Source: UBA7328 sp002471345
GTDB lineage: Bacteria; Bacteroidota; Bacteroidia; Chitinophagales; Saprospiraceae
Direction: 5' to 3'
Length of the DNA stretch: 27,837 bases
Assembly (NCBI GenBank): GCA_964011275.1
Contig: CAXGOB010000064.1
Coordinates: forward strand, 1-27,837
Below are positions 13,871 through 20,729 of this stretch, one piece after another; positions within the stretch are counted from its first letter, which is position 1, and each line of letters starts with the position of its first letter. A program made the translations under genes and the position numbers. Below the pieces are notes generated by a model. That model worked only from the letters and a program-made list of their open reading frames with translations. It had not been told where the DNA came from and ran no database searches.

Positions 13871-15216
13871 TGAGCGTTTTGGATTTTGTTGAGGATAAAC
13901 CAAAGAAGGGTGACTACCCTATCTCTAAGGTGGCATCTAATGAGTGGAAATCATTCGCCATGTACACAGTAGAAGCTCGGGCTATTCCGAATATGATTGA
14001 TGGGCTCAAGCCGGTCCAACGATTCTATTTGTATTCGTCAATTAAGAATTCTAAAAATGACTTTAAAAAGGTATCGGCTGTGTCTGGTATCATCTCAGAT
14101 TACGGTTATAACCATGGAGAAGCTTCCGCGGCAGGTGCTGGTCAATTAATGGCAGCTGAATGGAATAATAACATATGTCTGGTCGAAGGTAGAGGATCAT
14201 TTGGAACTCGACTCGTGCAAGAGGCTGGTGCTGCCCGTTATGTTTACACTCGACTGCACAATAACTTTACAAAATATATTCATGATCTGGAATTATCACC
14301 TCAACACGATGATCCAGAGCATGAGCCACCTACGTTTTATCTTCCTGTAATTCCGTTGGTATTGGCTAATGGTGCCAAAGGTATTGCGACAGGGTTTGCA
14401 ACAAATATCTTACCTCGGGATCCTAAAGCACTTATTAAGGCTTGTTCGGAATATATTAAAGCAGGTAAAATTAAAAAGCGGATTCCTGTTTCATTTCCAG
14501 AGTTTAATGGTCTTGTTCAATTCAACGAAGAGGATGGCAGACATACAGTCCTTGGTCGATTTGTGAAAAAGAGCAAAACTGTAATAATGATTAATGAGGT
14601 TCCATATGGCTTTGATCGTGAATCATATGTAAAGATTCTTGACAAGCTCGAGGATGATGGTGATATTGTTTCATATGAAGATCTTTGTAATAAAAAAGGT
14701 TTTCAGTTTGAGGTCAAATTAAAACAGAACACATCTGCAAATTGGACTGATAGCCAAATCATCTCAAAGTTTAAATTAAGCAAACCGTTTACTGAGAACC
14801 TAACTGTTATTGGACCACAAGGTAATCTTAAGGAATATTCTGATGAGCGTGATCTGATTAAAGACTTCTGTGATTATCGGTTGAGTATTTTACAGAAAAG
14901 AATTAATCAGAACCTAGAGAATGAACGTGAAAGTGCTCGGTGGCTCAATGTTAAAATGCAATTTATCCAGGCTGTTTTAAATAATAAAATTGAATTTAAA
15001 AACAAAAAGAAGGATGAGGTTGTAGTACAGATCCATAAAAATACGGATGCAATTTCTGGTGACATTGATAGGTTGTTACGAATTAATATCTTGAGCCTGA
15101 CAGATGAAATGGTCAAACAGCTTGAGGTGGAAATAAAGGAATGCTATACCAATATTGCCTATTGGACTGATACATCACCACAAGACCAATTCTTACAGGA
15201 CATTAAAGGGCTGTAG
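13867..15216 (+). CDS. 52: DNA topoisomerase II medium subunit
   Basis: 449 residues, close to T4 gp52 (about 440). It has the GyrA/ParC-type breakage-reunion domain: GLKPVQRF at 46-53, YNHGEASAAGAGQ around 81-93, GRGSFG at 108-113 and AARYVYTRL, where Tyr125 aligns with the DNA-linking tyrosine of GyrA (AAMRYTE). A helical/coiled segment (about 335-420) precedes the C-terminus. The gyrase-type DNA-wrapping domain is absent, as in T4. The ATG at 13867 overlaps the mini-gene stop; a second ATG at 13870 is equally possible, with AAGGA upstream. It works with the product of 11922-13742. Confidence 0.95.
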   Translation: MMSVLDFVEDKPKKGDYPISKVASNEWKSFAMYTVEARAIPNMIDGLKPVQRFYLYSSIKNSKNDFKKVSAVSGIISDYGYNHGEASAAGAGQLMAAEWNNNICLVEGRGSFGTRLVQEAGAARYVYTRLHNNFTKYIHDLELSPQHDDPEHEPPTFYLPVIPLVLANGAKGIATGFATNILPRDPKALIKACSEYIKAGKIKKRIPVSFPEFNGLVQFNEEDGRHTVLGRFVKKSKTVIMINEVPYGFDRESYVKILDKLEDDGDIVSYEDLCNKKGFQFEVKLKQNTSANWTDSQIISKFKLSKPFTENLTVIGPQGNLKEYSDERDLIKDFCDYRLSILQKRINQNLENERESARWLNVKMQFIQAVLNNKIEFKNKKKDEVVVQIHKNTDAISGDIDRLLRINILSLTDEMVKQLEVEIKECYTNIAYWTDTSPQDQFLQDIKGL

Positions 15217-15227
15217 TAACGGCCCTT
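15206..15227 (+). terminator. Possible weak terminator hairpin after gene 52
   Basis: AAGGGC at 15206-15211 can pair with GCCCTT at 15222-15227 across a 10-base loop that contains the gene 52 stop codon. The bases after it (ACTTCTATAT) are only partly U-rich. It sits just before the late promoter and could separate early from late transcription. Moderate stem, poor tail. Confidence 0.4.
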
Positions 15228-15234
15228 ACTTCTA

Positions 15235-15242
15235 TATAAATA
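15235..15242 (+). promoter_or_regulatory. T4-type late promoter (TATAAATA)
   Basis: An exact match to the T4 late -10 consensus, read by RNA polymerase carrying gp55. There is no TTGACA at -35, as expected for late promoters. It lies 35 bases before the tail tube gene, a late structural gene, and a gp55 gene is present at 18126. A GAGG ribosome site lies downstream of the expected start point. Confidence 0.82.
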
Positions 15243-15277
15243 GTGGTATTACATATCATTTAATGTAGAGGTATACA

Positions 15278-15760
15278 ATGGCGTTAGCCCAGAACTATTT
15301 GACCCCCACCTCGTTTTCTATTGTGATTGATAGATTACCTAGTGTGGAATTTTTTACTCAGAAGGTTAATATCCCAAGCTTGGCGGCTGGTTCCGTCGAG
15401 CAAATTACGCCGCTTAATAACATCTACCAACCAAAACAGAAAATTGGGTTTGCTGATTTGGATGTCACATTTATTGTAGACGAGCAAATGGTCAACTACC
15501 AAGAGATTTTTGCTTGGATTAAATTAAACGCACAGCCAACTGAATTGGGTACATATAACAACGAAACAGACGTATCAGATATATCAGTAATTATTAATAA
15601 CAGTCATAAAAATTCAAACATTAGATTTAATTTTATTGATTGTTTCCCTACCGATTTATCACCAATTTCATTGGATATTACTAACCAGGATGTCATATAT
15701 CCTGAGGTAACAGCAACCTTCAGATATACATATTTCACAATCGACAATTTGAATGATTGA
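15278..15760 (+). CDS. Tail tube protein, gp19/gp54-like family
   Basis: 160 residues, close to the length of T4 gp19 (163). Layout: an N-terminal strand region (LTPTSFSIVIDRLPSVEFFTQKVNIPSL), a central 'DLDVTFIVDEQMVNYQEIFAWI' block, and a C-terminal 'SLDITNQDVIYPEVTATFRYTYFTI' strand pair. This follows the tail-tube/Hcp-like fold that polymerises inside the contractile sheath. In marine T4-like phages related proteins are annotated as tail tube or as the baseplate tube initiator gp54; the length favours gp19. It is preceded by a late promoter and followed by an early-type promoter that overlaps its stop codon. Confidence 0.75.
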   Translation: MALAQNYLTPTSFSIVIDRLPSVEFFTQKVNIPSLAAGSVEQITPLNNIYQPKQKIGFADLDVTFIVDEQMVNYQEIFAWIKLNAQPTELGTYNNETDVSDISVIINNSHKNSNIRFNFIDCFPTDLSPISLDITNQDVIYPEVTATFRYTYFTIDNLND

Positions 15761-15785
15761 CATTTCATAGTACCTATGGTATAAT
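15757..15785 (+). promoter_or_regulatory. Sigma70-type promoter overlapping a stop codon
   Basis: TTGACA (15757-15762) includes the TGA stop of the tail tube gene; 17-base spacer; TATAAT (15780-15785) with TGG before it. Both hexamers match the consensus fully. It drives uvsY and uvsW independently of the late tail tube transcript. Confidence 0.85.
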
Positions 15786-15814
15786 GTAATGTTGAAATAA
15801 CTTAGGATTATATA

Positions 15815-16252
15815 ATGAGCACAGATGATATAAGTGAACTATGGGCAAAAGATTCTCCCATCGACGAGACAAATTTAGTTGGGGAATCCAAAAGGATCCC
15901 TACACTTCATAGTAAATACTACAATATGTATTTTAAGGAAGTACTGAGAGTCAAAAAGCTACGATATGATTACAAAGAGCTTGAAATGGCAAAGCGTGAT
16001 TGGATTGATGGATCCATGGCTGAAGAGGATCTACGTGAACGAGGATGGAGACCTTTCCAGAAAAAAGTTATCCGGCAAGATATGGATAAATATATACAAG
16101 CAGATCCTGATGTTATTAAGATGAGTCTTAAAATTGATTATCATTCAGCTAGAGCAAATTTCCTGGAAGATATTATTAAAACAATACACAGTAGAAATTT
16201 TATCATCAAAAATTGTATTGATATGCTCAAGTTTCAGTCAGGAGAATATTAA
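15815..16252 (+). CDS. uvsY: UvsY recombination mediator
   Basis: 145 residues, near T4 UvsY (137). Start MSTDDISELWAKDSPIDETNL, then HSKYYNMYFKE, a basic helical middle, ADPDVIKMSLKIDYH and the ending SRNFIIKNCIDMLKFQSG. This is the pattern of UvsY of marine T4-like phages (IDxxNLxxES, LHxKYYxMY, FPKKV, LKxxY, IKNxIxxxxFQxG). UvsY loads UvsX recombinase onto ssDNA coated by gp32. Directly upstream of a small ORF and uvsW, as expected for the recombination block. Confidence 0.9.
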   Translation: MSTDDISELWAKDSPIDETNLVGESKRIPTLHSKYYNMYFKEVLRVKKLRYDYKELEMAKRDWIDGSMAEEDLRERGWRPFQKKVIRQDMDKYIQADPDVIKMSLKIDYHSARANFLEDIIKTIHSRNFIIKNCIDMLKFQSGEY

Positions 16253-16255
16253 ATA

Positions 16256-16474
16256 ATGGTAGAGTCTATCCCACCCATTCTTCCAACACAGATTGTAAGT
16301 AATTACACTCGCACCTCGTATGTGGGTGAGAACTTGGTTACGACTCATGTCGAACATCAGATGGTGAATGGTGCGGTCCGTGTACAAGAAACGGGATATA
16401 CTCTATACAATAGAAATGGTGAACTGGTGGAATCACCAAAGCCATCAGGGACAAATGTGGATATTACTAGATGA
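16256..16474 (+). CDS. Small hypothetical protein between uvsY and uvsW
   Basis: 72 residues, predicted beta-rich: VSNYTRTSYVGENLVTTHVEHQ, then VRVQETGYTLYNRNG, ending in a Pro/Ser/Thr tail. No family recognised. It starts three bases after the uvsY stop and its TGA overlaps the uvsW start (ATGA), so it is translated with the recombination genes. Confidence 0.65.
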   Translation: MVESIPPILPTQIVSNYTRTSYVGENLVTTHVEHQMVNGAVRVQETGYTLYNRNGELVESPKPSGTNVDITR

Positions 16475-17958
16475 GTGACATTGTAAATGTAGAATATTTA
16501 AATTCTGTCCATATGAGAATAGTATGTGATGCTGGTGTGAAGCAGGAAATTTCAGAGTTTTTCTCATTTCGTCCTGAAGGATATCAGTTTCATCCATCAT
16601 TTAAAGCTAGATATTGGGATGGCTATATTCGTTTGTTTAATCCTATGAAACCTATATTATATGTAGGTCTCTTGGAAAAATTAAGAGAATTTTGTGAGAT
16701 TAGAGAATACGAATTTAATGTAGATCAACAGTTCCTTGACGAACCAGTCCCAGATGATTACGGCTATGAGGTAGCAAAAGAAATCAACTGTAAATTCACA
16801 CCACGTGACTATCAGAATGATTATGTAGTAAATGCTATTAAAAAGAAAAGATCCCTATCGGTGTCGCCGACATCATCTGGTAAATCCTTAATCATTTATC
16901 TTATACAGCAACATTATTATCAGGCCTTTCAGCATAGGACTCTAATCATTGTGCCCACAATTGGATTGGTCCACCAGATGAAAGGTGACTTTATTGACTA
17001 TGGATGTAGCCCAGAGCACATTTATACAATCCAAGGTGGGGTTGACAAGAATACGGTTGCTCCCATAGTAATATCTACCTGGCAGTCACTTATTAAATTG
17101 CCAAAGGAATGGTTTGATCAATTCAGAGTTGTGCTAGGTGACGAGGCACACTTATTTCAGGCTAAATCACTTACAAAAATTATGGAAAAGCTCACTGATT
17201 GTGATTATCGCCATGGGTTTACTGGTACATTAAAATCAACAGAATCAAAAACACATCGCATGGTGTTAGAAGGTTGCTTTGGACCGGTTGTTAAATATGT
17301 GAGTACAAAGGATCTTATGGATCAGGGTACTGTTGCTGATTTTAAAGTAAAGGCAATTATTCTCTCACACGAAAAGGGTGCTAGAAAAGTATTCAAAGAT
17401 GCCATAAATAAGGTCGACAAGGTTAAAAAATACCCTGCTGAACGAGAGTTCATTGTCAATCACGAAAAACGGAATCTGTTTATACGAAATCTGCTCTGGT
17501 CACTAGAAGGGCAAAACAATCTTATTCTATTTGACTTGGTTGAAAAGCATGGTAAAATCCTAGAACCCTTGCTTCGCAAGGACGATCGTCACCTTCATTT
17601 TATATATGGTGCAACCTCGGGTGATGAACGTGAACGGATCAGACATCTTGTAGAAAATGATCCAATTAAACAACACGACATCCTTGCATCATATGGTGTA
17701 TTCTCGACTGGAGTGAACTTGAAGAAACTTGATAATGTAATCTTTGCTTCTGGATCTAAATCAGAAATTAAAGTACTTCAGTCTATTGGTAGAACCTTGA
17801 GAAAGGGTAATGATGCAGATAAGGCTACTCTTTATGATATTGCCGATGATTTGAGCTCAGGCTCATTTGAAAATTACACTTTAAAACATTTTAGAAAGAG
17901 AATTGACATTTACTCTTCGGAAGAGTTTTCATTCCGTATATACACAGTAGATATTTAA
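16471..17958 (+). CDS. uvsW: UvsW helicase (superfamily 2)
   Basis: 495 residues, similar in length to UvsW of marine T4-like phages. An N-terminal DNA-binding domain (about 1-95) with RPEGYQFHPSFKARYWDG precedes the helicase core. Helicase motifs: a Q-like FTPRDYQ near 110, Walker A SPTSSGKS at 132-139, GDEAH at 223-227, GFTGTL near 249-254, then VFSTGVNL and QSIGRTLR in the second RecA domain. UvsW unwinds R-loops and branched DNA and controls the switch from origin- to recombination-dependent replication. Its 3' end is covered by a possible antisense promoter at 17983-18010. Confidence 0.94.
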   Translation: MSDIVNVEYLNSVHMRIVCDAGVKQEISEFFSFRPEGYQFHPSFKARYWDGYIRLFNPMKPILYVGLLEKLREFCEIREYEFNVDQQFLDEPVPDDYGYEVAKEINCKFTPRDYQNDYVVNAIKKKRSLSVSPTSSGKSLIIYLIQQHYYQAFQHRTLIIVPTIGLVHQMKGDFIDYGCSPEHIYTIQGGVDKNTVAPIVISTWQSLIKLPKEWFDQFRVVLGDEAHLFQAKSLTKIMEKLTDCDYRHGFTGTLKSTESKTHRMVLEGCFGPVVKYVSTKDLMDQGTVADFKVKAIILSHEKGARKVFKDAINKVDKVKKYPAEREFIVNHEKRNLFIRNLLWSLEGQNNLILFDLVEKHGKILEPLLRKDDRHLHFIYGATSGDERERIRHLVENDPIKQHDILASYGVFSTGVNLKKLDNVIFASGSKSEIKVLQSIGRTLRKGNDADKATLYDIADDLSSGSFENYTLKHFRKRIDIYSSEEFSFRIYTVDI

Positions 17959-17982
17959 TTGTATTTTTAAGGGCATAACCCT

Positions 17983-18010
17983 ATTATACACAATACTAAG
18001 CAAATGTCAA
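17983..18010 (-). promoter_or_regulatory. Consensus sigma70-type promoter, antisense to the uvsW 3' end
   Basis: On the minus strand TTGACA (18010-18005), 16-base spacer, TATAAT (17988-17983): both hexamers are perfect, with TG at the extended -10. No minus-strand gene lies downstream; transcription would run into the 3' end of uvsW. Only a weak AGGG/CCCT hairpin is seen near 17969-17983. Confidence 0.65.
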
Positions 18011-18054
18011 CACGTAGAATGAAAAAAGTTTAAAAAAGTTTTACTAAATTTTGG

Positions 18055-18083
18055 TTGACATTTTTTCATATACGTGATATTAT
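18055..18083 (+). promoter_or_regulatory. Sigma70-type promoter
   Basis: TTGACA (18055-18060), 17-base spacer ending TGA, TATTAT (18078-18083). An A/T-rich upstream segment resembles an UP element. It serves gene 55 and the following genes. Confidence 0.84.
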
Positions 18084-18125
18084 AAACAAAATCCACTTAT
18101 TATTAAAAAAGGAACTTGATGTGCT

Positions 18126-18611
18126 ATGGCCGGAAAACGTAAAAGAAATTATGTAAACAATAAAGACTTGCTTAATGCTCTTATAGTTTATAAAGAGGCA
18201 TGTGCAGAGGCCGAGGACTGTGGGGATCCCACCCCCAAAGTTCCTGACTACATCGGCAGTTGCATTTTTCAGATTGCTACAAGACTAGCAACTAAACCCA
18301 ATTTCAGTGGTTACTCATATAAGGATGATATGATATCAGACGGCATTGAAAACTGTCTACAATACATTCATAACTTTAACCCTGAAAAATCACAAAACCC
18401 ATTCGCATATTTTACACAGATTATTTGGTACGCGTTCTTGAGACGTATTCAAAAAGAAAAAAAGCAGATGTACATTCGGTTTAAATCATCACAGATGGTA
18501 GCTCATATTCATGATTCGAATGACGTTGCAATTCATATGAATGCGGCTCCTGAATACATTAATGATTTTATCAGCGATTTTGAGGATAAGATTAAATCTA
18601 AGAAAAAGTGA
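18126..18611 (+). CDS. 55: Late-transcription sigma factor gp55
   Basis: 161 residues (T4 gp55 185). Typical blocks: YVNNKDLLNAL near the start, VPDYIGSCIFQIATRLATKPNFSGY, then YKDDMISDGIENCLQYIHNFNPEKS, and NPFAYFTQIIWYAFLRRIQKEKK, a sigma region 2-like helix set with Phe/Tyr/Trp for promoter melting. A basic C-terminal tail follows. It binds host core RNA polymerase and recognises TATAAATA, one copy of which is at 15235-15242. The AAAGGAA ribosome site is unusually far (about 11 bases) from the ATG; an ATG at 18119 is out of frame and stops after seven codons. Confidence 0.93.
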   Translation: MAGKRKRNYVNNKDLLNALIVYKEACAEAEDCGDPTPKVPDYIGSCIFQIATRLATKPNFSGYSYKDDMISDGIENCLQYIHNFNPEKSQNPFAYFTQIIWYAFLRRIQKEKKQMYIRFKSSQMVAHIHDSNDVAIHMNAAPEYINDFISDFEDKIKSKKK

Positions 18612-18622
18612 GGGATCACATT

Positions 18623-19045
18623 ATGAAAATTTTGATTTTTGGGCTACCTGGCAGTGGCAAAAGTACTCTAGGCAAACCACTTGCAAATTTATTGAGTGGT
18701 GTATGGATTAACGCTGATGAGGTCCGCGGTCGTTATGATGACTGGGACTTTAGTCCAGAAGGTCGGATGCGCCAAGCTCAACGAATGCGTCATCTCTCTG
18801 ATGGTGTCGTAATGGCTGGCAAGATTGCAATTGCGGACTTTGTTTGCCCTACAGAAAAGGCTCGACAAGAGTTTAATCCAGACTTTACTATCTGGATGGA
18901 TACAATTAAAGAAGGTCGATTTGAAGATACTAATAAAATGTTTGAAGCACCGCCAAAGTGTGACTATCATGTAGCAGAATGGTTTGATGATACACACGAG
19001 AAACTCATGGAAGTAGTTCGAACTTGGATTGAACGAAATGACTGA
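18623..19045 (+). CDS. CysC-like P-loop kinase (adenylylsulfate kinase-like)
   Basis: 140 residues from ATG 18623, after GAGGGA; a GTG 15 bases earlier overlaps the gene 55 stop and is less likely. Walker A GLPGSGKST at 7-15, then WINADEVR (the Asp/Arg substrate pair), DWDFSPEGRMRQAQRM, IAIADFVCPTEKARQEF and FTIWMDTI. The order follows adenylylsulfate kinase (APS kinase, CysC). Usual CysC is 170-200 residues, so this is compact. Phage CysC-like genes may act on substrates other than APS. It overlaps the DUF2061 gene by 8 bases, so the product likely works with its neighbours. Confidence 0.8.
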   Translation: MKILIFGLPGSGKSTLGKPLANLLSGVWINADEVRGRYDDWDFSPEGRMRQAQRMRHLSDGVVMAGKIAIADFVCPTEKARQEFNPDFTIWMDTIKEGRFEDTNKMFEAPPKCDYHVAEWFDDTHEKLMEVVRTWIERND

Positions 19046-19265
19046 GTCAGTAACACGTAAGAGACATTTGGCAAAGGCAATTACCTGGAGAATTATTGCA
19101 AGTATAGTTACAGCACTAATTGCTTGGTTTTTTGGATTGCCACCAAAGGCAGTTGGAGCCGTATTTGTAGCTGATTTGATTATCAAGTTTGTCCTTTACT
19201 ATGGGCATGAACGAGTATGGTATAAACACATAAAATTTGGTTTAAAAGGGAAAAATGATGTTTGA
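19038..19265 (+). CDS. DUF2061 small membrane protein
   Basis: 75 residues from ATG 19038; a TTG 9 bases upstream is within the kinase gene. The block KAITWRIIASIVTALIAWFFG (positively charged, then hydrophobic), a second helix (AVGAVFVADLIIKFVLYY) and GHERVWYKH match the DUF2061 pattern (KSxSWRxxATxxT ... KxxLYYxHERxW). Two membrane helices. Function unknown; in some bacteria I recall DUF2061 genes near sulfate-assimilation genes, which fits the CysC-like kinase next to it. It overlaps both neighbours. Confidence 0.83.
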   Translation: MTESVTRKRHLAKAITWRIIASIVTALIAWFFGLPPKAVGAVFVADLIIKFVLYYGHERVWYKHIKFGLKGKNDV

Positions 19266-19668
19266 TTATAAAAAGCCTACAGTTCAGATGCTAGGTCGCT
19301 GGCAACCGTGGCATGACGGCCACACAACTTTGTTCAAAAAATGTGTTGACATTACTGGACAAGTTGTTATAATGGTAAGAGATGTAGGAGGAATTGTTGG
19401 TGAAGACGCTGGTGCTGGACGAACTGCTAAACAAGATGATAACCCGTTTGGGATCATTGAGGTGATTAATAACATTGAGGCAGGATTGTTACCGCATGGC
19501 TTTCAAAATGGATATGAATATCTAATTTTAGAAGTGCCGAACATCGTAGATATTAGCTACGGTAGAGGTGTTGGATATACATTTACAGAGCATGATCTTG
19601 GTGATGCAGTCCATAACATTTCTGCTACCAAGATTAGAGCCAAGATGAGAGAAGAGGGCAAACTTTGA
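19255..19668 (+). CDS. HIGH-motif nucleotidyltransferase (NMNAT/cytidylyltransferase-like)
   Basis: 137 residues (or 136 from the second ATG at 19258, better spaced from AAGGG). LGRWQPWHDGHTTLF is the (T/H)xGH nucleotide-binding loop. The late ISATKIRAKMREEG is the ISxTxIR motif found in NMN adenylyltransferases and relatives. The size and motif pair fit an NMNAT- or cytidylyltransferase-like enzyme joining a nucleotide to a small phosphate compound. Its substrate cannot be read from the sequence. It may work with the CysC-like kinase upstream or in NAD salvage. The last bases overlap the TTG start of gene 47. A consensus promoter lies inside it. Confidence 0.8.
   Translation: MMFDYKKPTVQMLGRWQPWHDGHTTLFKKCVDITGQVVIMVRDVGGIVGEDAGAGRTAKQDDNPFGIIEVINNIEAGLLPHGFQNGYEYLILEVPNIVDISYGRGVGYTFTEHDLGDAVHNISATKIRAKMREEGKL
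19346..19373 (+). promoter_or_regulatory. Consensus sigma70-type promoter inside a gene
   Basis: TTGACA (19346-19351), 16-base spacer, TATAAT (19368-19373), both perfect, lying in the nucleotidyltransferase coding sequence and pointing at genes 47 and 46. It could give the recombination genes their own transcription. Being in coding sequence it could also be chance, although two full hexamers at a good distance are rare. Confidence 0.55.
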
Positions 19669-20729
19669 AAATTGCAATTGTAACAGATATGCATATTGGT
19701 GTTCGAGGAGACAGTAAAGTCTTTCAGAACCACCAAGAAAAATTCTTTATGGAAGTATTTTTCCCATATCTGGATGAGCATGGTATTGATACCGTATTTG
19801 ATCTCGGTGATACTTTTGATCGCCGTAAATATATTAATTATGTGAGCCTACAACGAGGTAAACAATACTTCTTTGAACAAATGGCTAAACGTGGTATTAA
19901 ATACCATGCTCTCGTGGGTAATCATACGACCTACTACACAAACACGAACGAGGTAAATTCTATGAATTTGCTTCTTCGTGAGTATGACAACTTTAAAATA
20001 TATGAACACGAGCCAGAGGAACTACAATTAGGATCTACAAAGTTTCTAATGGTTCCCTGGATTACTCGTGACAATGTAGACAAATGTATGGATGCTATTT
20101 CAAAGAGTGATGCAAATGTTCTGATGGGACATTTAGAGGTACAGGGCTTTGAGATGATGAAAGGTACTGTTTGTACTCATGGTTTGGATATGAGTGTATT
20201 CGGTAACTTTGAATCTGTTTATTCTGGACACTTCCACCATCCATCACGGTATAGAAATATTGAATACCTAGGTGCCCCATATGAAATGACTTGGTCTGAT
20301 TACCAAGGCAAACGTGGGTTCCATGTCTTTGACACCGAAACACGCGATGTGACACGGGTTATAAATCCAAATCGTGTGTTCCATAAATTGGATTATGACG
20401 ATACGGACATGACAGTTGACGATATTGCTCAGTTGGATGTCTCCATGCTAGATGATACATATATCAAGGTCATTGTCAAAAACAGAACAAACCCTTACAT
20501 ATATGATCTGTTTATGAGTAGGTTGGCTGATTCGGGTGCCGCAGATGTTAAAGCGGTGGATGATGCATTAAATCTTGAATCCGTAGGTGCTGACGAAATA
20601 CTCGACGAGACTAAGGATACTAAGGAAATCCTACATAACTATATTGATTCACTAGATACATCAGTTGATAAAAATAAAGTCAAAAAGACAATCGATGATC
20701 TGTATATAGAGGCTATGAATATTACATAA
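19665..20729 (+). CDS. 47: Recombination endonuclease subunit gp47 (SbcD/Mre11-like)
   Basis: 354 residues (T4 about 340). Calcineurin-like phosphoesterase motifs: D8-x-H10, GDTFDRR at 48-54, GNHT at 85-88, GHLE at 154-157 and GHFHH at 187-191, all metal ligands intact. The start is TTG at 19665: the first ATG is codon 9 and would remove the first strand and the metal ligand D8. The TTG overlaps the previous stop (TTGA), with AGAGGG upstream. With gp46 it processes DNA ends for recombination-dependent replication and host DNA breakdown. Its stop and the start of gene 46 share a base (TAATG). Confidence 0.94.
   Translation: MKIAIVTDMHIGVRGDSKVFQNHQEKFFMEVFFPYLDEHGIDTVFDLGDTFDRRKYINYVSLQRGKQYFFEQMAKRGIKYHALVGNHTTYYTNTNEVNSMNLLLREYDNFKIYEHEPEELQLGSTKFLMVPWITRDNVDKCMDAISKSDANVLMGHLEVQGFEMMKGTVCTHGLDMSVFGNFESVYSGHFHHPSRYRNIEYLGAPYEMTWSDYQGKRGFHVFDTETRDVTRVINPNRVFHKLDYDDTDMTVDDIAQLDVSMLDDTYIKVIVKNRTNPYIYDLFMSRLADSGAADVKAVDDALNLESVGADEILDETKDTKEILHNYIDSLDTSVDKNKVKKTIDDLYIEAMNIT

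Noticed and set aside
18689..19186. Minus-strand frame of 165 codons
   Set aside because: It lies wholly antisense to the CysC-like kinase and DUF2061 genes, has no ribosome site, and its translation is low-complexity and domain-free.
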